A stretch of DNA of 39,503 nucleotides. It comes from Roseiflexus sp. Its GTDB lineage: Bacteria > Chloroflexota > Chloroflexia > Chloroflexales > Roseiflexaceae. The stretch is from NCBI GenBank assembly GCA_017743475.1, contig JAGHYV010000041.1, positions 1-39,503 of the forward strand, given 5' to 3'. The first letter of the stretch is position 1; every line of letters starts with the position of its first letter. A model generated the notes under the pieces. It did not search any database and was not told the DNA's origin. It saw only the letters and a list, made by a program, of their open reading frames with translations. The position numbers were made by a program, and so were the translations under genes. Of the stretch, positions 32,278-39,503 are shown one piece after another.

Positions 32278-33297
32278 ATGGATACGACGCTTGCGCTGGC
32301 AGATGCCTATCAGCGCCTGCTGGGTGAACTGAGCCGTCGTCTGGGCGCTGCCCGGGCGGAGCTTTTACTGCGGATCGATCCGCGCCTGCCAGCTCAGATT
32401 GTTGCGCAGTGTGAGAATGCCAGCATCCCCGCCGGTGCAGCTCAAACACTGGAAATACCGATCAGCGAAGGCGACATCGAAGTTGGGCGTCTACGGATCG
32501 AGTTCGCTCCCACGTCGCCGCTGCCGCAACCATCAGAACTGAGTATGGCGCAGGCGCTGGTCGAACTAGCTACCCTGCTGATCGAGGATCGCCATCAGCA
32601 CACATGGGGCCTGCAATTGCAAGCCGGACGACGGATGCTCGCAGTGACAGAGGAAGAACTTCAGCGTATTATTCTTGACATCCACGACGGCCCGGTTCAG
32701 AAACTGTTCGCTGTCTCGTCCCATCTGGCGCTCGTTCAGGCGCGCCTGGAAGAGTACGGCGACACGGCGCTGCGCCGGGAGATCAAACCAATCATTGAGC
32801 GCATGAACGAGTTGATGGAGAGTGCACTGCAGGAGATCCGGGCGACGTTGAGCGGTTTTCGCCTGGCTGAATTTGAGATGCGACCGCTGCAATCTGTTCT
32901 ACGTGGGCTTGCAATGCAGCACGAGGCATTAACTGGCAATCAGGTGGCGCTGGAGATTGAAAATGAACTGCCGCAAGTGGAACTGCCGGTCAAGATCGCT
33001 CTGTATCGTGTGCTGCAGGAGGCGCTGTCGAACAGTTACCGGCATGCTGGCGTTGATCGCCATGAGGTGCGCGTTCGAGCGCACGAGGGCTGGATCGAAC
33101 TCATTGTTATTGATGAAGGGCGCGGATTCGATCCGCCGCCGCTAGAAGGACCCGGCGCAACCGAACGGCAGGAACATATTGGACTGCGAGGTATGCGTGA
33201 GCGCGTCCATCTGGTCGGCGGGCAGTTGCAGGTCCTGAGTCGGCCAGGGCACGGGACGCGCGTGATTGTGCGGGTGCCGGCGAAGGAGGCAGTATGA
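32278..33297 (+). CDS. NarL-type soluble sensor histidine kinase
   Basis: 339 aa with no membrane segments. An N-terminal ~110-residue region may be a degenerate GAF-like input domain. The HisKA_3 dimerisation motif has the phosphoacceptor H136 in IILDIHDGPVQKLF. The HATPase domain has the N box N252 (LQEALSNSYRHAG), G1 DEGRGFD near 278-284, and G2 GLRGMRERVHLVGG. The sensed signal is not evident; lack of transmembrane parts indicates a cytoplasmic cue. Its TGA overlaps the ATG of the response regulator (ATGA), so the pair is cotranslated. Confidence 0.93.
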   Translation: MDTTLALADAYQRLLGELSRRLGAARAELLLRIDPRLPAQIVAQCENASIPAGAAQTLEIPISEGDIEVGRLRIEFAPTSPLPQPSELSMAQALVELATLLIEDRHQHTWGLQLQAGRRMLAVTEEELQRIILDIHDGPVQKLFAVSSHLALVQARLEEYGDTALRREIKPIIERMNELMESALQEIRATLSGFRLAEFEMRPLQSVLRGLAMQHEALTGNQVALEIENELPQVELPVKIALYRVLQEALSNSYRHAGVDRHEVRVRAHEGWIELIVIDEGRGFDPPPLEGPGATERQEHIGLRGMRERVHLVGGQLQVLSRPGHGTRVIVRVPAKEAV

Positions 33298-33938
33298 CTG
33301 ATCTCAATCGTCCGATCCGGGTCGTCCTTGCCGACGACCACGAACTGGTGCTCGAAGGATTGCGCGGTCTGCTGGAACGTGAAAATGATATGACGGTGGT
33401 CGCCACCGCAACCGATGGGGAGTCGCTCCTTGCGCTTATCGAAAGCGAACGACCGGATGTGGTTGTCATGGATCTGGCAATGCCCACCCGTGATGGCATG
33501 TCGTGCCTGCGCGAGATCCGTCGGCGTGGTATGCCGGTCAAGGTCGTGATCCTGACAGCGTTCGGCGATGGGGGAGCATTGCAGTCGGCATGGGAGATGC
33601 AGGCAGATGGATTTGCGCTAAAGACCGATCCGCCCCGCCAGACGATTGCAACGATCCGCAACGTGGCGCATGGGCAAATTGTGTTTCCGCGCGTCGTGCG
33701 CCAGGCTGCCGATACGTCGCAGGTGCAGCATACCAGTCTGCTTTCGCGGCTTACGCAACGAGAGCGCGATGTGTTGCGCCTGCTCGCAGAAGGTATGCCA
33801 AATGCCCAAATTGCTGAACGACTGGTAGTACAGGAGAGCACAGTGAAATATCATTTGCAGAATATCTTTCAGAAACTGGGGGTTACCAATCGCACGGAGG
33901 CTGCACAGGTGTACTACCGCGAAGGTGGGGAGAGATGA
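33294..33938 (+). CDS. NarL/FixJ-family response regulator
   Basis: 214 aa. Receiver domain with acidic pocket DD (ADDHE, 14-15), phosphoacceptor D60 in VVVMDLAMPTRDG, T/S in ILTAFGD and K in ALKTD. A LuxR-type helix-turn-helix occupies ~148-205 (LTQRERDVLRLLAEGMPNAQIAERL, STVKYHLQNIFQKLGVTNRTEA). It overlaps the kinase gene by 4 bp and is followed 21 bp later by a membrane permease gene, a likely target or partner. The stop codon is joined to a perfect heptamer duplicate (AACGTTC twice, 33938-33951). Confidence 0.94.
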   Translation: MTDLNRPIRVVLADDHELVLEGLRGLLERENDMTVVATATDGESLLALIESERPDVVVMDLAMPTRDGMSCLREIRRRGMPVKVVILTAFGDGGALQSAWEMQADGFALKTDPPRQTIATIRNVAHGQIVFPRVVRQAADTSQVQHTSLLSRLTQRERDVLRLLAEGMPNAQIAERLVVQESTVKYHLQNIFQKLGVTNRTEAAQVYYREGGER

Positions 33939-33959
33939 ACGTTCAACGTTCATCATAAG

Positions 33960-34787
33960 ATGAATGTAGTCCTGACCATAACCTGGTTAACCTTTCACGA
34001 AGCGCGGCGGCGACGTATGGTGCTGGCGGCGCTGATCATTGGCGTTTTGTTTGTGGCGTTGTTTGGCATCGGCGTATGGCTGATTGCGCGCGAAATGGAA
34101 CGGAACGCACCGCTGGCGATCCAGCGTCAGGCGCAGAGTTTCCTGCTGATCGCCGGTCTCTATGTGGTCCACTTTCTGACGATTATGCTGGCGATTTTTG
34201 CCTCGGTCGATACAGTTGCTGGCGAAATCTCGACACATACCATCCAGACGCTGGTGACGCGCCCGATCCGCCGCTGGCAGGCGCTGCTTGGCAAGTGGAT
34301 CGGCTTTGCCCTCATGCTGACCGGGTACCTGGGGTTGTTGAGCCTTGGCGTCATTGCTGCGATGTGGCTGATCGTCGGATACTGGCCCCCCAAAGTTGCA
34401 GTCGGACTGCCGTTGCTGGCGCTTGAAGCTCTGACTCTCCTTTCGCTCTCGCTCCTGGGTGGAACGCGCCTTTCGACGCTGACAAATGGCGTGACGCTCT
34501 TTTTGCTGTATGGCCTGGCATTCATCGGATCGTGGGTCGAACAGATTGGCGCGCTGCTGCAGTCGAGCGATGCAGTGCGGATCGGTATTATCACCAGTTT
34601 GATCCTGCCGGTCGAGGCGCTGTGGCGACGCGTCGCCTATCTGATGCAGCCGCCGCTGGCGAATAATCTCCCCGGACCATTTTCAACCGCTTCCGTCCCC
34701 AGTGAGGCGATGGTCATTTACGCCGTGGTGTATGCTGCTGTTGCGCTACTATTGGCAATGCGTTCATTTGGACAACGCGATCTCTAG
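33960..34787 (+). CDS. ABC-2 type membrane permease subunit
   Basis: 275 aa with six hydrophobic spans (about 18-42, 58-80, 100-125, 135-160, 165-185 and 245-268). The block FASVDTVAGEISTHTIQTLVTRPIRRWQALLGKW is characteristic of ABC-2 export permeases (the E-I-x-x-x-T-I-x-x-L-x-x-x-P motif). No ATP-binding subunit is adjacent, which is unusual; it may be encoded elsewhere. It lies downstream of the two-component pair and may be regulated by it. The ribosome binding site is weak. Confidence 0.85.
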   Translation: MNVVLTITWLTFHEARRRRMVLAALIIGVLFVALFGIGVWLIAREMERNAPLAIQRQAQSFLLIAGLYVVHFLTIMLAIFASVDTVAGEISTHTIQTLVTRPIRRWQALLGKWIGFALMLTGYLGLLSLGVIAAMWLIVGYWPPKVAVGLPLLALEALTLLSLSLLGGTRLSTLTNGVTLFLLYGLAFIGSWVEQIGALLQSSDAVRIGIITSLILPVEALWRRVAYLMQPPLANNLPGPFSTASVPSEAMVIYAVVYAAVALLLAMRSFGQRDL

Positions 34788-34893
34788 CTGCATACGCTCT
34801 GTCTGACTGCCTGACTATGACGTACTATCGTCATTATGCATACCGCGTATAATATGTGCCAGAGACTCTACCGTTTGTATGAGGAGATCGCGT

Positions 34894-35811
34894 GTGGCGG
34901 TTGTTGTCTTCGGCAGCATCAACATGGATCTGGTAGTGCGCACGCCGCGCCTGCCAGCGCCTGGTGAGACGCTGACCGGTTATACATTCTTTGCAGCGCC
35001 TGGCGGCAAAGGCGCAAACCAGGCGGTTGCCTGTGCGCGACTCGGCGCACCAACCCGCATGGTTGGTCGCGTCGGCGATGATCTGTTCGGTGAACAATTG
35101 CGCACCAGCCTCCGTTCTTATGGTGTGCAGGATGACGGCGTTCTGACAACGCCCGGCCCATCGGGTGTGGCGCTGATCGCCGTCGACGACACAGCAGAGA
35201 ATACAATTGTGATCGTTCCGGGCGCCAATGGCGCTGTCAGCAGTGCAGATATTCCACGGCTGGAACAGGCGCTTGATGGCGCCCGCACGCTCCTGCTGCA
35301 ACTCGAAGTGCCGATTGAAACGGTCGTTGCGGCGGCACGCGCTGCACACACGCGCGGAGTGACGGTGATTCTCGATCCGGCGCCAGCATTGTCGCTGCCT
35401 GACGAACTGTATACGCTGGCAGACATCATAACCCCCAACGAACATGAAGCGACGACTCTCACCGGCATCGCTGTTCATGATGATCAGGGAGCAATCGCAG
35501 CGGCGCGTGCCTTAATCGCACGTGGCGCCCGCAGAGTGGCGCTCAAACTCGGCGCACGCGGCGCACTGACTGCTGATGCCGAAGGTGAGCAATTTTGGCC
35601 CCCGTTTAACGTCACACCGGTCGATACGGTCGCTGCCGGTGATGCATTCAACGGCGGGCTGGCAGTGGCGCTCAGTGAGGGACGTTCCTTCAATGAAGCT
35701 ATACGCTGGGGACTGGCAGCGGGAGCGCTGTCGGTTACCAGATATGGCGCACAACCATCGATGCCGGAACGGGACGAAGTGCTGACCTTGCTTGCGCAGG
35801 AGCATCTGTGA
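34894..35811 (+). CDS. rbsK: Ribokinase
   Basis: 305 aa. PfkB-family sugar kinase that phosphorylates ribose at O5. N-terminal signature VVVFGSINMDLVVRTPRLP, GGKGANQAVACARLG near 36-50, and the C-terminal PfkB signature DTVAAGDAFNGGLA with the catalytic Asp in GDAF. GTG 34894 is chosen because GAGGAG lies 7 bases upstream; an in-frame ATG at 34879 contains that ribosome binding site. No ribose transporter genes are near. Its stop overlaps the GTG start of the decayed HAD gene (GTGA), so the two once formed an operon. Confidence 0.92.
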   Translation: MAVVVFGSINMDLVVRTPRLPAPGETLTGYTFFAAPGGKGANQAVACARLGAPTRMVGRVGDDLFGEQLRTSLRSYGVQDDGVLTTPGPSGVALIAVDDTAENTIVIVPGANGAVSSADIPRLEQALDGARTLLLQLEVPIETVVAAARAAHTRGVTVILDPAPALSLPDELYTLADIITPNEHEATTLTGIAVHDDQGAIAAARALIARGARRVALKLGARGALTADAEGEQFWPPFNVTPVDTVAAGDAFNGGLAVALSEGRSFNEAIRWGLAAGALSVTRYGAQPSMPERDEVLTLLAQEHL

Positions 35812-36466
35812 CACTCAAAGCGTTAATTTTCGACCGATGGACTGAATCCTTGATACTAGAACGCCGGATTCCGTCGTCCTGAGTGAACAGTACTGTCAGT
35901 ACGGCGCGGATCTTCGTCCCGAATGATGGATGCACGGGCCTGGCACAACCGATGGATACGGTCCTTGCGGCGAACTTGAATCATTGACGGGCGTTGTCCT
36001 TGATCGCAAAGCGTTGCGACGCGAACATCGTGGTATTGCATTATGCGCACAGCAACCGCTTCAATCTGGCATGCGCGAGTTGATTGTCGCTGCCCGTGAA
36101 CGTGGTATCTGCCTGGCAGTCGCATCAAGCATATCGCGTGAGTGGGTCGAGGGATGGCTCGAGTATCACAGAATACGAGACAGTTTTCATTGCGTGCGCA
36201 CCTGGAGCAATGGGTTGCGGGTCAAACCTGCTCCTGATCTGTTCCTAAGCGCTGCCGCCTGCCTCAATGTGGCGCCAGAATCCTGTGTCATGCTGAAAGA
36301 CTCGCAGAACGGCATGCGCGCTGCGGAAGCGGCAGGTGTGCGCTGTGTTGCAGTTCCGGTCGCGCTGATTGACATGCTGCCGTTGCCGCCCTATACCCTG
36401 CGCCTGCATTCACTGGCAGACTTGCCACCTGAACAATTGCTCAATCTGCTGGCACGTGAGAACTGA
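35808..36466 (+). pseudogene. HAD-superfamily phosphatase, decayed
   Basis: It begins with GTG overlapping the ribokinase stop: VTLKALIFD, the usual start of beta-phosphoglucomutase-like HAD enzymes. The catalytic DxDG is destroyed by indels; pieces of the expected sequence lie in other frames (DGL and LDT near 35833-35853, QYGADLRPE near 35896). The last ~140 codons are intact in one frame (ELESLTGVVLDRKALRREH, GICLAVASSISREWVEGWL, KPAPDLFLSAAACLNVAPESCVMLKDSQNGMRAAEAAG), ending at 36466. At least three frame changes and a stop at 35880-35882 make it non-functional as read. Its 3' end runs into a GAGAACT heptamer repeat. Confidence 0.85.
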
Positions 36467-36471
36467 GAACT
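36458..36471. repeat. Heptanucleotide duplicate GAGAACT x2
   Basis: Two perfect GAGAACT units at 36458-36471, followed by GAACTGG. Same family as 14080-14131, 29078-29102 and 29183-29210. It supplies the last codon and stop of the HAD remnant. Confidence 0.7.
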
Positions 36472-36649
36472 GAACTGGAAGCATCGTGCGCTCCCGCGAA
36501 TTGCAATGCCACAACGAACGAAACACAGATGGAGTCTCCTGCAAATTATTTCTCCACAGAGGCGCAGCGTTCACCGAGAGTTGCTCAAAAGCGTCTGCTG
36601 AACCGCAACAATGAACCATATATCTGCACACGTTCGAGGGTGAAACACT

Positions 36650-37024
36650 ATGGTACGAGGAATAACCGCTCTTCTCGTCTGTCAACTTGCAGGCGAGATT
36701 ACCACGCGGGCGCTCAACCTGCCAGCGCCCGGACCGGTGCTCGGAATGCTGCTCCTGTTCGGCATTCTGCTGTGGCGTGGTGCTCCGGACTGGCTCGATC
36801 AGGTCGGACAGGGGTTGCTGCGCCTGTTGCCGCTCTTCTTTGTGCCAGCCGGGGTCGGCATCATGAACCACGCCCAACTGATGCAGACCGAATGGCTGGC
36901 ACTCCTAGCAATCCTGTTGATCAGCACAGTCGTCACTATGATAACAACTGCCGGTGCTCTATTGATCCTCTCGCGATTGGCTGGGATCAGAAAGGAACAC
37001 GAAGGTGCAACCAAAAGTTACTGA
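36650..37024 (+). CDS. lrgA: CidA/LrgA family holin-like protein
   Basis: 124 aa, usual length. About four membrane helices. Family blocks: LVCQLAGEITTRALNLPAPGPVLGMLLLF and PLFFVPAGVGIMNH. GAGG lies 9 bases before ATG 36650. In other bacteria LrgA/CidA with LrgB/CidB affect murein hydrolase export, lysis, or pyruvate and glycolate-like metabolite movement. It overlaps lrgB by 20 bp. The 183-bp region upstream carries a degenerate CACAGAG-type repeat near 36554. Confidence 0.9.
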   Translation: MVRGITALLVCQLAGEITTRALNLPAPGPVLGMLLLFGILLWRGAPDWLDQVGQGLLRLLPLFFVPAGVGIMNHAQLMQTEWLALLAILLISTVVTMITTAGALLILSRLAGIRKEHEGATKSY

Positions 37025-37727
37025 CATCTGGGTCTACCTGGCGCAGACCCCGCTCCTCTGGCTGACCGCCACGCTGGTAATCTATTATCTGGCAGATATC
37101 GTGTATCAGCGTGTCGAACAGTGGCCCCCGGCGAATCCCGTGCTCATATCTGTTGTGATCCTGATCACTTTTCTCACGCTCACTGGTACGCCGTACCAGC
37201 AGTACTTCGATGGAGCGCAATTCGTCCATTTTCTGCTCGGTCCGGCGACGGTGGCACTCGCGTTGCCGCTCTGGCGCTACGCCGGGCGATTGCGCCACAT
37301 GCTGGCGCCCCTCTGCGGCGCCTTGTTGATTGGGTCGCTTACCTCGATCTTTACGGTCGTCATTCTAGGCCGATTGTTTGGCGTATCTGATATTACCTTA
37401 CGTTCCCTTATACCCAGGTCGGTCACCACACCCATCGCAATGGGAATCTCGGAGCAGATCGGCGGACTGCCGTCGCTCACTGCTGCGCTGGTGATTATGA
37501 CCGGAATCATCGGTGCGGTGATTGCGCGTGATCTGTGCAACCACCTGCGGATCGATGATCAGGCAGCGCGTGGTCTGGCAATCGGGGTTGCGTCACACGG
37601 GATTGGGACAGCGCGGGCATTCCAGATGAATCCGGAAGCTGGTGCATTCGCAGGGCTGGCAATGGGACTGAATGGCGCACTGACCACGTTGCTGGCGCCG
37701 CTGCTGGTGAGACTGCTGGGTTTGTAA
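37005..37727 (+). CDS. lrgB: CidB/LrgB family membrane protein
   Basis: 240 aa with about seven membrane segments. Family blocks: FVHFLLGPATVALALPLW, RSLIPRSVTTPIAMGISEQIGGLPSLTA and VASHGIGTARAFQMNPEAGAFAGLAMGLNG, all near-canonical. It starts at GTG 37005 with AAAGGAA upstream, inside the end of lrgA, so the two are translationally coupled. It pairs with LrgA in one membrane system. Confidence 0.93.
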   Translation: MQPKVTDIWVYLAQTPLLWLTATLVIYYLADIVYQRVEQWPPANPVLISVVILITFLTLTGTPYQQYFDGAQFVHFLLGPATVALALPLWRYAGRLRHMLAPLCGALLIGSLTSIFTVVILGRLFGVSDITLRSLIPRSVTTPIAMGISEQIGGLPSLTAALVIMTGIIGAVIARDLCNHLRIDDQAARGLAIGVASHGIGTARAFQMNPEAGAFAGLAMGLNGALTTLLAPLLVRLLGL

Positions 37728-37819
37728 CGACCGAATTGATCTTCATCCCACCGTGGTATCATGCACTGTCACCTGTACCGGGCTGATCTCCTGTGTTGCA
37801 ACGTCTCAGGAAATCGATC

Positions 37820-38550
37820 ATGTCCAAAGAAAGCGCCATGATCATCACTGGTGGAAGTTCAGGGATTGGACGCGCGAAGGCGTTAGCGTTTGGACGGCAT
37901 GGTGCGCAGGTAGTTATCGACAACTGTAACACCAGCACTGGCGAAGGGACGGTCGCCACAATCCGGTCAATAGGGGAACATGCGCTGTTCGTTCTGAACC
38001 GATGGAACTCAAACCATGGCAGTGCGCTCCCTGATCGACACAACCATCGCGACGTTTGGACGCCTTGATATTGCATTCAATTTGGTTCGGATCGGTCGCT
38101 CTGCTGGCGGATCAGAACGGGTACGAGTTTGATCCTGTTATCGACACAAATGTATGTGGCGTCTCTCCAAGTATGAACTGGCACGGATGCCGAAGCAGGC
38201 TCAGGGTATCATCATCTACATCGACGACGAGTGCGCGCAACTTAATGTTCGGTGTGGTACTGTATGCCGCAGCAAAAGCATGCGGTTATCTCCCTAACCC
38301 GTTCTGCTGCCTGGAATACGCCGCTTATGGCGTGCGCATCAATGCTGCGGCGCCGGGACGGATTGCAACCGGGATGCTGGCGAAGGCTAGCAGCAGCAAC
38401 CCGGAACGTTTTGCACGGTTATTTATTCTGATGCGACGTCTCGGCACGTTGGAAGAAGTCGCTGAAGCAGTCCTCTGGCTGGCGTCGCTAGATGCACCAT
38501 TCTTGACCGGTCAGGTGCTGGGGGTTGATGGCAGATACCTGGCATCATAA
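37820..38550 (+). pseudogene. Short-chain dehydrogenase/reductase, decayed
   Basis: Starts MSKESAMIITGGSSGIGRAKALAFG, with the intact TGxxxGIG cofactor motif, then loses frame near 37975. The expected middle (AVRSLIDTTIATFGRLDIAFN) is in another frame at 38018-38080. The frame changes again to FDPVIDTNVCGVSPSMN, and the catalytic region is degraded: the YxxxK motif survives as YAAAKACGY, while the preceding Ser region is garbled. The C-terminus EYAAYGVRINAAAPGRIATGML to LGVDGRYLAS is intact. At least three frame changes. Not functional as read. Confidence 0.85.
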
Positions 38551-38572
38551 TACACCATAAGGAGACAGAACA

Positions 38573-39133
38573 ATGCACGTATGCGTCTATTGCGCCTCAA
38601 GCGACCATGTACCGGCACTCTACCTGGACTCGGCTCACACCTTTGGCGAGGGGATAGCGCGGCGTGGATGGACGCTGGTCTACGGCGGCGGTAGCATCGG
38701 ACTGATGGGAGCGGTTGCACGCGCCGTTCATGGCGCTGGCGGTCGGGTGATCGGGGTGATTCCGCAGACGCTGCTCGAACGCGAAGTTGGATACCGTGAG
38801 GCAGACGAGCTGATCGTTACTGCCACCCTGCGCGAACGCAAACAGATCATGGACGACCGTGCCGATGCGTTCGCAGCCCTTCCAGGCGGGTTTGGCACGC
38901 TCGAGGAGCTGCTTGAGGTCATGACCCTGCGGATGCTTGGCTATCACAACAAACCGATTGTCATTGTCAATATCGGCGGGTATTTCGATCCATTGCTAAC
39001 CCAATTCGAGTACATCTTTGCTCAGAATTTCGCGCACGAGCGCTATCGTCGGTTATACACTGTGAGAGCCGATAGTGAGGCAGCGCTGACCTACCTGGAA
39101 CATATGGTCCCTGGCTCGAGTCCCGGACGGTGA
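38573..39133 (+). CDS. LOG family protein (TIGR00730-type nucleotide phosphoribohydrolase)
   Basis: 186 aa, usual length. Rossmann-like start MHVCVYCASSDHVP, YGGGSIGLMGAVARAV, and the family catalytic/nucleotide motif PGGFGTLEEL near 106-115. In plants and several bacteria LOG proteins release adenine or cytokinin bases from their 5'-monophosphates; the substrate here may simply be AMP. AAGGAGA lies 7 bases before ATG 38573. It is intact between two decayed genes. Confidence 0.92.
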   Translation: MHVCVYCASSDHVPALYLDSAHTFGEGIARRGWTLVYGGGSIGLMGAVARAVHGAGGRVIGVIPQTLLEREVGYREADELIVTATLRERKQIMDDRADAFAALPGGFGTLEELLEVMTLRMLGYHNKPIVIVNIGGYFDPLLTQFEYIFAQNFAHERYRRLYTVRADSEAALTYLEHMVPGSSPGR

Positions 39134-39216
39134 TATCTAAAAGGTAAACAACTGTGACGCGAATCGTGCCTGACGGTGGACGTCGAGTATGAAGCTGGTT
39201 GACACTCGGAGGAAAA

Positions 39217-39503
39217 ATCCAGGTATGGCGACCGCAAGCGCTTTTTGTCGATCCGTTGCTACTGCTGCTTGCGCTTGCCGCCCCGTACCGCTAGTTGTTC
39301 TTCCTAACGTATAGTTGCCTGATCCTCACGCCAGCATCATATGGTTGGGTACGATACGTCGGACCACAGCTCCGCCTTGACCATCGCCTGAGCCAGAAGT
39401 GGGCGCAGGTAGGCGATATGCTGGAAGAAACATAGCTCATTCACAATTGCGCACACTTACTGGTGATCTGGCTGGAGATCGATAACAGCTTAATTACCTC
39501 TAG
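39217..39503 (+). pseudogene. DUF58-like protein remnant, runs off the window
   Basis: A single frame from about 39217 reads like the N-terminus of a DUF58 membrane protein: VWRPQALFVDPLLLLLALAA, a stop TAG (39292-39294), LFFLTYSCLILTPASYGWV, then GPQLRLDHRLSQKWAQVGDM, LEET, a second TAG (39433-39435), LIHNCAHLLVIWLEIDNS. The order (two membrane segments, then R-x-L-x-x-x-W/R-A-Q-V-G-D, x-x-x-N, x-WLE-x-D) matches the family. A GGAGG lies just upstream. Two in-frame TAGs make it inactive unless suppressed. The right end is cut by the window. Confidence 0.65.

Noticed and set aside
34834-35478. Long minus-strand frame opposite ribokinase
   Set aside because: Shadow of a well-conserved PfkB gene; no domain and no ribosome binding site.

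Overview
The window comes from a filamentous anoxygenic phototroph of the Chloroflexi, very probably a Roseiflexus species. The clearest marker is a single 643-codon gene in which reaction-centre subunits PufL and PufM are fused, as known for Roseiflexus. It is flanked by pufB, pufA and a four-haem, membrane-anchored PufC, with bacteriochlorophyll a genes on both sides. There is no puhA and there are no chlorosome genes here.

Layout. 1-330: start of tuf, tRNA-Thr(GGT) and tRNA-Tyr(GTA) on the minus strand, behind a consensus promoter. 756-4148: a large STAND-type ATPase regulator with a SARP/BTAD C-terminus. 4232-8158: minus-strand metabolic genes (threonine ammonia-lyase, radical SAM protein, inositol monophosphatase family) with small unknown genes. 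8318-10494: a lipoprotein, a NYN/YacP-like protein and a frameshifted DUF4097 protein. 11053-18099: minus-strand bchF-bchC-bchX-(DUF169)-(small membrane protein)-bchY-bchZ, covering chlorophyllide-to-bacteriochlorophyllide chemistry. 18390-19235: a tandem universal stress protein. 19216-25982: minus-strand pufB-pufA-pufLM-pufC-bchG-bchP-puhE-like. 26482-28040: a MerR/cobalamin-binding regulator divergent from the puf operon, then an unknown helical protein. 28125-32013: transglutaminase, alpha-E and circularly permuted ATP-grasp genes, split by a repeat-rich spacer. 32278-35811: a NarL-type two-component pair, a lone ABC-2 permease and ribokinase. 35808-39503: lrgAB and a LOG-family gene among three decayed genes (HAD, SDR, DUF58).

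How it works together. BchX/Y/Z reduce the chlorin, BchF hydrates the 3-vinyl group and BchC oxidises the product. BchG attaches the prenyl tail and BchP saturates it. The pigment goes into the PufBA antenna and the PufLM/PufC reaction centre, with the PuhE-like protein as a possible assembly factor. The puf-regulator intergenic region carries two back-to-back sigma70-like promoters and three T(A/G)TGCA motifs spaced exactly 11 bp apart. That matches the known operator architecture of B12-dependent CarH photoreceptors, so a cobalamin-responsive switch on the photosynthesis operon is the most interesting hypothesis in the window. Other notable items are an FtsQ-like C-terminal extension on BchX, a DUF169 gene inside the bch operon broken at a G4T5 run, strong hairpins in three successive gaps of the puf operon, and two families of dispersed short repeats.
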